Shown here: positions 1-4,729 of the stretch, piece by piece | How the letters are laid out: every line of letters begins with the position of its first letter | Position numbering within the stretch: position 1 is the first letter of the stretch | Assembly: GCA_900557315.1 (NCBI GenBank) | Contig: USSI01000078.1 | Location: 1 to 6,663 of the forward strand | Length of the DNA stretch: 6,663 nt | Direction: 5' to 3' | Origin: an uncultured Butyricicoccus sp. | GTDB lineage: Bacteria > Bacillota > Clostridia > Oscillospirales > Butyricicoccaceae | The notes under the pieces: generated by a model | Database searches by the model: none | What the model was told of the DNA's origin: nothing | The model's input: the letters and a program-made list of their open reading frames with translations, nothing else | Translations under genes and position numbers: made by a program

Positions 1-196
1 GTGCGATGAACTCGGGGATTTTAACCTGCACCGGGCAGCCGGAGATACAGGGCTTGTTCTTGCAGTTTAAGCAGCGGGTCGCTTCTTCCATCGCCATTTC
101 GGGCGTATAGCCGAGCGTGACCTCGTCAAAGTTTTTGTTGCGGACGTTGGGGTCCTGCTCGGGCATGGGAATTTTGTTGGGATTCATGTTCGCCAT
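1..196 (-). CDS. gltA: NADPH-dependent glutamate synthase small-subunit-like / NfnB large subunit, N-terminal fragment
   Basis: Only the first 65 codons are inside the window; the gene runs off the left edge. The protein begins MANMNPNKIPMPEQDP and carries a cysteine motif C42-x2-C45-x4-C50-x3-C54 followed by PVQVKIPEF. This is the N-terminal 4Fe-4S binding region of the GltD/GltA flavoprotein family. The ATG at 196 has an AGGAGGTC ribosome site (211-204) lying inside the end of the upstream gene, whose TAA ends one base before this ATG, so translation is probably coupled. Known of the family: next to an NfnA/SudB-type gene this subunit is usually the NADP(H)- and FAD-binding half of NfnAB, the electron-bifurcating NADH-dependent ferredoxin:NADP+ oxidoreductase, though automatic pipelines often label it glutamate synthase. 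The FAD and NADPH domains are outside the window, so the choice between the two rests on the neighbour gene. Confidence 0.9.
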   Translation of the reverse strand, partial: MANMNPNKIPMPEQDPNVRNKNFDEVTLGYTPEMAMEEATRCLNCKNKPCISGCPVQVKIPEFIA

Positions 197-197
197 C

Positions 198-1043
198 TTA
201 TTTGACCTCCTGCTTCATCAGATTGCACTCGTGGCGCTCGACCGCGGCCTTCTCCTGCGCCTTATACATGGCGCCGCGGCGCATCGAGCCGTCGAAGTCA
301 ACCAGATGGCCGTCAAAGTCCGGGCCGTCCACGCAGGCGAACTTGGTCTCGCCGCCGACGGTCAGGCGGCAGCCGCCGCACATGCCGGTGCCGTCAACCA
401 TGATGGTGTTCATGGAGACGATGGTCTTGATGCCGTAGGGACGGGTGGTCTCGGCGACGAACTTCATCATAATCATCGGGCCGATCGCGATGACTGCATC
501 GTACTGGTTGCCCGCTTCGATCAGTTCCTTGAGGACCTCGGTAACGAGCGCCTTGCGGCCGTTCGAGCCGTCGTCCGTAACGATGTACAGGTTGGTGGAG
601 GCGGCCTTCATCTCGTCCTCCAGGATGATGATGTCCTTGCTGCGGAAGCCTGCGATCAGGTCAACCTCGCAGCCCATCTCGTGCAGCTTCTTGGCCTGCG
701 GATAGGCGATGGCGCAGCCCAGGCCGCCGCCGACAACCGCGACCTTCTTCATGCCGTCAAACTCGCTTGCCTTACCCAGCGGGCCGACAAAGTCGTGCAG
801 GCAGTCGCCTTCGTTCAGCAGGCCGAGCGCCATGGTGGTTGCGCCAACCTCCTGGAAAATAATTGTGACAGAGCCTTTTTCGCGGTCAAAATCCGCGATG
901 GTGAGCGGGATACGCTCGCCGTCCTCACTGACGCGCAGGATAATGAACTGGCCCGGTTCGGCCTTGCGCGCCACATGCGGCGCATCAATCACCATCAGCT
1001 TGGTGTTTGCGTTCAGCGTCTGCTTTTTCAGAATCTGATACAC
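198..1043 (-). CDS. nfnA: NfnA/SudB-type FAD/NAD-binding, [2Fe-2S] oxidoreductase subunit
   Basis: A 281-residue protein of the ferredoxin-NADP reductase superfamily, PyrK/SudB/NfnA branch. Visible features: a flavin-binding R44-x-P46-L-T48 motif, a dinucleotide-binding GGGLG at 105-109, and a C-terminal iron-sulfur motif with C222, C225 and C237. D217, just before them, is a candidate for the non-cysteine fourth ligand described in NfnA structures. Length fits the family. The frame stays open to an ATG at 1130, but I choose GTG at 1043: it has AGGAGGT ten bases upstream, gives the usual MYQILKK start, and the ATG at 1130 lies upstream of the promoter's -35 box. The gene abuts the GltA/NfnB gene with a 1-base gap. 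Role by family: with that partner it forms a cytoplasmic complex moving electrons between NADH, ferredoxin and NADP(H). The older label 'sulfide dehydrogenase beta subunit' or 'dihydroorotate dehydrogenase electron transfer subunit' is the main alternative; no pyrD is in the window. Confidence 0.9.
   Translation of the reverse strand: MYQILKKQTLNANTKLMVIDAPHVARKAEPGQFIILRVSEDGERIPLTIADFDREKGSVTIIFQEVGATTMALGLLNEGDCLHDFVGPLGKASEFDGMKKVAVVGGGLGCAIAYPQAKKLHEMGCEVDLIAGFRSKDIIILEDEMKAASTNLYIVTDDGSNGRKALVTEVLKELIEAGNQYDAVIAIGPMIMMKFVAETTRPYGIKTIVSMNTIMVDGTGMCGGCRLTVGGETKFACVDGPDFDGHLVDFDGSMRRGAMYKAQEKAAVERHECNLMKQEVK
204..211 (-). promoter_or_regulatory. Ribosome binding site of the gltA/nfnB gene, inside the preceding gene
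   Basis: Minus-strand AGGAGGTC lies 7 bases upstream of the ATG at 196 and overlaps the last codons of the upstream reading frame, which stops at 200-198. The arrangement points to translational coupling of the two subunits. Confidence 0.75.
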
Positions 1044-1053
1044 TGAATTTCGT

Positions 1054-1060
1054 ACCTCCT
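1054..1060 (-). promoter_or_regulatory. Ribosome binding site that sets the GTG start of nfnA
   Basis: Minus-strand AGGAGGT, a near-perfect anti-16S match, with a 10-base gap to GTG at 1043. It is the main evidence against the longer frame beginning at 1130. Confidence 0.8.
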
Positions 1061-1085
1061 TGCGTTTGTCGCATCGAACACATTT

Positions 1086-1114
1086 ATTATATAGGTAATA
1101 TGGGACGAACGCAA
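1086..1114 (-). promoter_or_regulatory. Sigma-A type promoter of the nfnA-gltA pair
   Basis: On the minus strand TTGCGT (1114-1109) is followed by a 17-base spacer and a perfect TATAAT (1091-1086). The predicted start of transcription is near 1079, leaving a leader of roughly 35 bases before the GTG start. Confidence 0.75.
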
Positions 1115-1185
1115 GACCAAATAAGGACATGAAAGTACATGTTTTTGCAGTATGTGTGTGTTTTGGTTGCAGGGAAAGGATAATT

Positions 1186-1932
1186 TTAGTAATTCAGCAC
1201 AATATAGTCCCCGGAGACATAGCCCTCATACCTGTCATAGCGCACGACGTACCACCCGTCGTACTGGCCGAGGACGGAAAGCTGCGCGCCGTCGGGGGCT
1301 TTGCCGACGACAGGCGCCGAGAGCGAGGGGGCGGAGCGGATGTTCAGGTTGCCGGAGGAAACTTCGACGGTTGCGGTCTGGATGGGCTGCGGCTCGACAA
1401 AGGGGATGCGGAAATACTCGGTCAGCGACAGCACGACGCTCCGCGCGATGGCGTCGATGTTCGCGCGGAGCCATTCCGCGTCCTCCGGGTTGTCGTGGTA
1501 GGCGAACTCGATCAGCACGGAAGGCGCGCGGGTGCGCGTGACCTCGCCGAGCGAGGTGGTCGGCCGGGCGGTCACGTCGTCCGGATTGGGGTAAACCGCC
1601 TTGAGGTTTGCGGCGACAATCTGGGCGATTTCGTTGCTGCGCATGGAATCCGGGTAATAGTATACATCCGTGCCGCGCAGCTGCCCGGACAGATTGGCCG
1701 GCGCGGCATTGGAGTGCAGGGCGATATGTGCGTCATAATTGCCTTCGTTGGATGCGCGGATGGACGAGGCGGCGGTCATCTCCGGCGTGTTGCGTGTAAA
1801 TTCGATGCCGGAGGCGGTTAAGTACGGTTCCATCGCATCCGCGATCAGGTTCATGTAGTACTCCTCCGAGCCTTGCGCATCGTAATAGGGATTGTATTCC
1901 TGCGTCGAAGGGGAAAGGTAGATTCGGGGCAT
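1186..1932 (-). CDS. N-acetylmuramoyl-L-alanine amidase (Amidase_3) with C-terminal SH3 domain
   Basis: A 248-residue protein predicted to cut the amide bond between muramic acid and the peptide stem of peptidoglycan. Residues 1-175 fit the zinc-dependent Amidase_3 fold: E23/E24 (second ligand region), H73 in ALHSNA (third ligand), and E142 in LIEFAYHDN (catalytic Glu). Residues 186-247 form a bacterial SH3 domain (NLNIRSAPS, GWYVVRY, GYVSGDYI) that would bind the wall. The first ligand motif, normally xPGHGG, reads YLSPSTQEYN, so the usual His is absent. There is no signal peptide or membrane segment, so export must be non-classical, lysis-dependent or by an unseen route; endolysin-like or spore-cortex roles are possible. 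The ATG at 1932 is chosen because GGAGG lies 8 bases upstream; an in-frame TTG at 1947 overlaps that site. The gene is read towards nfnA, with 142 bases between the coding regions and no clear terminator. Confidence 0.85.
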   Translation of the reverse strand: MPRIYLSPSTQEYNPYYDAQGSEEYYMNLIADAMEPYLTASGIEFTRNTPEMTAASSIRASNEGNYDAHIALHSNAAPANLSGQLRGTDVYYYPDSMRSNEIAQIVAANLKAVYPNPDDVTARPTTSLGEVTRTRAPSVLIEFAYHDNPEDAEWLRANIDAIARSVVLSLTEYFRIPFVEPQPIQTATVEVSSGNLNIRSAPSLSAPVVGKAPDGAQLSVLGQYDGWYVVRYDRYEGYVSGDYIVLNY

Positions 1933-1967
1933 AGCGGTAACCTCCAAACGGGATTTGTCGCTGTCAG

Positions 1968-1997
1968 ACTATGCGCCGCGCCGGGGAGCGGTCACAA
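1968..1997 (-). promoter_or_regulatory. Weak candidate promoter for the amidase gene
   Basis: Minus-strand TTGTGA (1997-1992), an 18-base GC-rich spacer, then CATAGT (1973-1968), which matches the -10 consensus at only four of six positions. It is correctly placed about 36 bases upstream of the ATG, but the match is modest and a different sigma factor may be used. Confidence 0.3.
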
Positions 1998-2055
1998 CAT
2001 AAGCGAATTGACGAAAAGCAGGGAGGAATTTCTGCGTTTTTCGGTGAGAAAAGCC

Positions 2056-2084
2056 TTGCATTTTATATCATAGCCCTGTATAAT
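2056..2084 (+). promoter_or_regulatory. Sigma-A type promoter of the amino-acid ABC importer operon
   Basis: TTGCAT (2056-2061), a 17-base AT-rich spacer and a perfect TATAAT (2079-2084). Transcription should start near 2091, giving a leader of about 53 bases that contains a small CCGGC/GCCGG hairpin (2104-2120). The leader is too short for a T-box or a large riboswitch. Confidence 0.8.
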
Positions 2085-2143
2085 AATTAACATGCTTGAA
2101 AGGCCGGCCAATAAAGCCGGAACTTTGGGAGGAGAGAAATATT

Positions 2144-2995
2144 ATGAAGAAGCTTTCTATTGCTATGCTGAGCATGCTGCTGGCAGGCTCGATGCTGCTG
2201 ACCGGCTGCGGCAACAGCAATGCGCAGACGACAGACAAGGGCAATACCGATGCGGCGGCTGCCGAGACCGAGGGCAACACTGACAGCGGTACCCTGATTA
2301 TGGGCACCAATGCACAGTTCCCGCCGTATGAGTACCGCGACGAGAACAATGAGGTTGCGGGCATTGATGCGGAGATTGCAGCTGCCATTGCAGACAAGCT
2401 CGGCATGGAACTGGAAATCACCGATATGGCGTTTGATTCGCTCATTCCGGCGCTGCAGTCCGGCACGATTGACATTATCCTTGCTGGTATGACCGCCGAC
2501 CCGGAGCGCGCAGAGAGCGTTGACTTCACCGATTCCTATGCGACCGGCGTACAGGTTGTCATTGTTCCGGAAGACTCGGATATCGCGCCTGTTGAGAACG
2601 CGGATGGCGAAATGGAGATTGATCTGACCGGCAAACTGATTGGCGTACAGGCTGGTACCACCGGCGACATGTACTGCACGGATGACTACGGTCAGGATGC
2701 TGTCCGTCAGTATGACAACGGTGCGCTGGCGGTATCCGCTCTGCAGAACGGCCAGATCGACTGCGTCGTTATCGACAACGAGCCGGCAAAGAACTATGTT
2801 GCTGCGAACCAGGGACTGAAAATTCTGGATACGGAATACGTAACTGAGAATTATGCGGCTGCAATCGCCAAGGGCAACACCGAGTTGTTTGACAAGGTGA
2901 ATGCCGCAATCCAGGAGCTGAAGGAAGACGGCACGATCGCTTCCATCATTGAGAAGTACATTCCGTCCGAGGGCAGCAGCGAAACTGCGGAATAA
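2144..2995 (+). CDS. Amino-acid ABC transporter substrate-binding lipoprotein (SBP family 3)
   Basis: A 283-residue extracellular solute receptor. Residues 1-21 are a lipoprotein signal (KK, hydrophobic core, LTGC lipobox), with predicted lipidation at C22, followed by a flexible Ala/Thr/Asp/Glu-rich linker to about 48. The two-lobed binding domain starts at LIMGTNAQFPPYEY. It contains the family-3 signature GIDAEIAAAIADKLG (73-87), AGMTADPERAESVDFT (114-129) with R122, which in the family binds the ligand carboxylate, GTTGD (171-175), and VIDNEPA with D211, which typically binds the ligand amino group. This points to an L-amino acid, probably polar; the exact substrate cannot be read from sequence. 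ATG at 2144 is chosen because GGGAGGAGAG precedes it and it begins the signal peptide; the frame extends upstream to a TTG at 2096 with no such support. First gene of the operon; a hairpin separates it from the permease. C178 and C207 are the only cysteines in the mature binding domain. Confidence 0.95.
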   Translation: MKKLSIAMLSMLLAGSMLLTGCGNSNAQTTDKGNTDAAAAETEGNTDSGTLIMGTNAQFPPYEYRDENNEVAGIDAEIAAAIADKLGMELEITDMAFDSLIPALQSGTIDIILAGMTADPERAESVDFTDSYATGVQVVIVPEDSDIAPVENADGEMEIDLTGKLIGVQAGTTGDMYCTDDYGQDAVRQYDNGALAVSALQNGQIDCVVIDNEPAKNYVAANQGLKILDTEYVTENYAAAIAKGNTELFDKVNAAIQELKEDGTIASIIEKYIPSEGSSETAE

Positions 2996-3023
2996 TCAGC
3001 GCGGCACACAGCAAGCAAATGAG

Positions 3024-3052
3024 AAAGGGGACGGCGCGCGCCGCCCCTTTTT
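3024..3052 (+). terminator. Internal hairpin/partial terminator between binding protein and permease
   Basis: AAAGGGG (3024-3030) pairs with CCCCTTT (3044-3050). Inside, after a one-base bulge, CGGC (3032-3035) pairs with GCCG (3040-3043). A T-run begins within the stem and continues to 3052. It lies 28 bases after the binding-protein stop and 29 bases before the permease start. As the permease and ATPase have no visible promoter of their own, it probably acts as a leaky attenuator or 3'-end stabiliser that gives more binding protein than membrane components. Confidence 0.75.
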
Positions 3053-3066
3053 CTTCACATTCTGCC

Positions 3067-3074
3067 AAAGGGGG
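3067..3074 (+). promoter_or_regulatory. Ribosome binding site that sets the TTG start of the permease
   Basis: AAAGGGGG lies 7 bases before TTG at 3082. No ATG or GTG in the frame lies close enough to compete, so the site decides the start. Confidence 0.7.
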
Positions 3075-3081
3075 CTAAGTT

Positions 3082-3864
3082 TTGGTTACAGTTAATCTGG
3101 CGGCCTGGCTGGAAACCGCGCCGGCTTGGATACAGGGTCTGCCTGGTGCTATTCAGGAGATACTGTTTCAGTTCTATTTGACGTTTGCCTTTCAGGATCG
3201 CTGGACCTGGTTTGCAGACGGCCTGAAAATTACATTTATTACCACGATCGGCGCGCTGCTGCTCGGCGTGGTGCTTGGACTGGTTATTGCGATTATCCGT
3301 ACGGCGCATGACTCGCAGCGCACAGGGAAACGCAATCCGGTTTTGGGCGTAGTAAATTTCATCTGCAAGATTTACCTGACTGTGATCCGTGGTACGCCGA
3401 TGATGGTGCAGCTGCTGGTTATGGGTTTTGTCATCATGCAGCCGCGCGAACAGCACGAAGCGCTGGTCTGCGGTATTATCACATTAGGTATCAACTCGGG
3501 CGCATACGTGGCGGAGATTGCGCGAAGCGGCCTGATGTCAATCGGTGCGGGCCAGATGGAGGCTGGCCGTTCGCTTGGCCTGAACTATTGGCAGACCATG
3601 CGTTACATCATCATCCCGCAGGCGATTAAGAACATCCTGCCCGCGCTCGGCAACGAGATGATTACCCTGCTCAAGGACACCTCGCTGGTATCGGTCATTG
3701 CGCTGCGCGACGTAACCCAGCAGGCGAAAAATATTGTAGCGAATACGTTTAACGCAACGGTGCCGTATATCAGTCTGGCGATTATCTATCTGGTGCTGGT
3801 CCTGATCCTTACCAAACTGCTCGCTATTTTCGAAAGGAGGCTGCGCGCAAGTGATCGACGTTAA
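3082..3864 (+). CDS. Polar amino-acid ABC transporter permease (HisM/GlnP type)
   Basis: A 260-residue inner-membrane subunit that forms the translocation channel, presumably as a homodimer since only one permease gene is present. Hydrophobic segments are visible at about 50-72, 108-119, 125-147, 186-206 and 228-249. The family hallmark [10 protein letters not shown] is at 101-110. The cytoplasmic EAA loop, which docks on the ATPase, spans about 159-190, with E160-A161-G162, G166 and IIIPQA. The start is TTG at 3082, supported by AAAGGGGG 7 bases upstream. The N-terminus includes a stretch of about 40 residues before the first clear transmembrane region, a little long for the family. The 3' end overlaps the ATPase gene by 14 bases, and that gene's ribosome site AAAGGAGG encodes part of this protein's C-terminal tail (near ERR), so the two are translationally coupled. 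Confidence 0.93.
   Translation: MVTVNLAAWLETAPAWIQGLPGAIQEILFQFYLTFAFQDRWTWFADGLKITFITTIGALLLGVVLGLVIAIIRTAHDSQRTGKRNPVLGVVNFICKIYLTVIRGTPMMVQLLVMGFVIMQPREQHEALVCGIITLGINSGAYVAEIARSGLMSIGAGQMEAGRSLGLNYWQTMRYIIIPQAIKNILPALGNEMITLLKDTSLVSVIALRDVTQQAKNIVANTFNATVPYISLAIIYLVLVLILTKLLAIFERRLRASDRR
3833..3840 (+). promoter_or_regulatory. Ribosome binding site of the ATPase gene inside the permease gene
   Basis: AAAGGAGG, a full anti-16S match, 10 bases before the GTG at 3851. It supports a GTG start that overlaps the permease end in another frame. Confidence 0.8.
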
Positions 3865-4573
3865 AAACCTGTGCAAATCCTTTGGCGGCCATGAAGTGCT
3901 CAAGGGCGTCAACGAGCATATCGAAAAAGGCGAGAAGGTTGTAATTATCGGGCCGTCCGGCTCGGGCAAATCGACGTTCCTGCGCTGCCTGAACCTGCTT
4001 GAGGAGCCGACGAGCGGCGATATTATCTTCGAGGGGCAGAATATCACCTCCAAGGAGACGGATATTAACATCGTCCGCCGCCGCATGGGCATGGTGTTCC
4101 AGCAGTTCAATCTCTTCCCGCACCTGACCGTGCGCGAGAACATCAAGCTCGCCCCGGTCAAGCTCAAAATCATGACCGATGAGGAGGCGGACAAGCGCGC
4201 TGTGCAGCTTCTGGAGCGCGTCGGCCTGCCGGATAAGGCGGACAGCTACCCGATCCAGTTGTCCGGCGGCCAGCAGCAGCGTATCGCGATTGCGCGTGCG
4301 CTGGCAATGAACCCGGATGTGATGCTGTTTGACGAGCCGACCTCGGCGCTCGACCCGGAAATGGTCGGCGAGGTGCTCGAGATCATGAAAGAGCTGGCGG
4401 ACGACGGCATGACCATGGTCGTCGTGACCCACGAGATGGGCTTTGCCCGCGAGGTGGGTACCCGTGTGCTGTTCATGGACGGCGGCAATATCGTCGAGCA
4501 GAACGAGCCGAAGGAGTTCTTCGCCAATCCCCAAAATCCGCGCCTCAAGGATTTCCTGTCCAAAGTGTTATAA
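3851..4573 (+). CDS. Polar amino-acid ABC transporter ATP-binding protein (GlnQ/HisP type)
   Basis: A 240-residue cytoplasmic ATPase that powers the importer. All motifs are intact: Walker [10 protein letters not shown] (34-42), Q-loop Q84 in [11 protein letters not shown], signature LSGGQQQR (137-144), Walker B VMLFDEP (157-163), D-loop SALD (165-168) and switch H194 in [10 protein letters not shown]. The [12 protein letters not shown] stretch and the 240-residue length are typical of the polar amino-acid subfamily. The start is GTG at 3851 ([12 protein letters not shown]) with AAAGGAGG ten bases upstream. Last gene of the operon; a strong terminator starts 12 bases after its stop. Substrate choice is set by the binding protein, so I give no gene symbol. 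Confidence 0.96.
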   Translation: MIDVKNLCKSFGGHEVLKGVNEHIEKGEKVVIIGPSGSGKSTFLRCLNLLEEPTSGDIIFEGQNITSKETDINIVRRRMGMVFQQFNLFPHLTVRENIKLAPVKLKIMTDEEADKRAVQLLERVGLPDKADSYPIQLSGGQQQRIAIARALAMNPDVMLFDEPTSALDPEMVGEVLEIMKELADDGMTMVVVTHEMGFAREVGTRVLFMDGGNIVEQNEPKEFFANPQNPRLKDFLSKVL

Positions 4574-4585
4574 TGAATTCTGCCA

Positions 4586-4624
4586 AAAGGACCCCCTGGA
4601 AACAGGGGGTTCTTTGTTGCTTTT
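4586..4624 (+). terminator. Rho-independent terminator of the ABC importer operon
   Basis: The stem AAAGGACCCCCTG (4586-4598) pairs with CAGGGGGTTCTTT (4603-4615): 13 pairs with one G-U, closed by a GAAA tetraloop of the stable GNRA class. A T-rich but interrupted tail follows to 4624. It ends the transcript before the separate promoter at 4638. Confidence 0.85.
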
Positions 4625-4637
4625 GCCATGCGATGTA

Positions 4638-4666
4638 TTGACATGAGATTGAAAAAGCGGTAAACT
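4638..4666 (+). promoter_or_regulatory. Sigma-A type promoter of the secreted multidomain protein gene
   Basis: A consensus TTGACA (4638-4643), a 17-base spacer and TAAACT (4661-4666; four of six consensus bases). Transcription would begin near 4673, at the first base of the leader hairpin described next. Confidence 0.7.
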
Positions 4667-4672
4667 TATATT

Positions 4673-4708
4673 GTCAGGCATGGGGGAAACTGGTTTTGCC
4701 GGCCTGAC
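4673..4708 (+). other. 5' leader hairpin in the transcript of the secreted protein gene
   Basis: GTCAGGC (4673-4679) pairs perfectly with GCCTGAC (4702-4708) around a 22-base loop. Within the loop GGAAAC and GTTTTGCC can partly pair, so the whole segment may form one long imperfect hairpin. No T-run follows, so it is not a terminator. It sits at the predicted 5' end and stops about 9 bases before the ribosome site (GAGGTG, 4718-4723). It could protect the mRNA end or tune translation. It matches no riboswitch class that I recognise. Confidence 0.5.
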
Positions 4709-4729
4709 GGATATTGTGAGGTGTAAAAG

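Noticed and set aside
117..1046. A 309-codon open frame on the plus strand opposite nfnA and the start of gltA
   Set aside because: The minus strand encodes recognisable conserved flavoprotein motifs across the same bases. The plus-strand product is low-complexity (Ala, His, Asp, Gly-rich), has no recognisable domain, and is a GC-driven shadow.
1044..1130. N-terminal extension of NfnA to an ATG at 1130
   Set aside because: The extension would begin upstream of the promoter's -35 box and would span the whole promoter and the ribosome site. The homologous start is at the GTG at 1043.
1100..1185. Terminator for the amidase gene
   Set aside because: On the minus strand only a 5-bp ACATG/CATGT stem occurs, and no good T-run follows it. 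Read-through towards nfnA is possible.
1129..1821. A 230-codon open frame on the plus strand opposite the amidase gene
   Set aside because: It lies antisense to a clear Amidase_3 plus SH3 protein, has no family features, and its composition is typical of an antisense shadow.
2104..2120. CCGGC/GCCGG hairpin in the importer leader, considered as a riboswitch or attenuator
   Set aside because: It has only 5 pairs with a 7-base loop, no T-run and no alternative pairing partner that I could see in the 53-base leader. It is reported only as a detail.
3824..4534. A 236-codon minus-strand frame opposite the ATPase gene
   Set aside because: The plus strand has every ABC ATPase motif intact; the opposite frame is His/Leu/Arg-rich and matches nothing.
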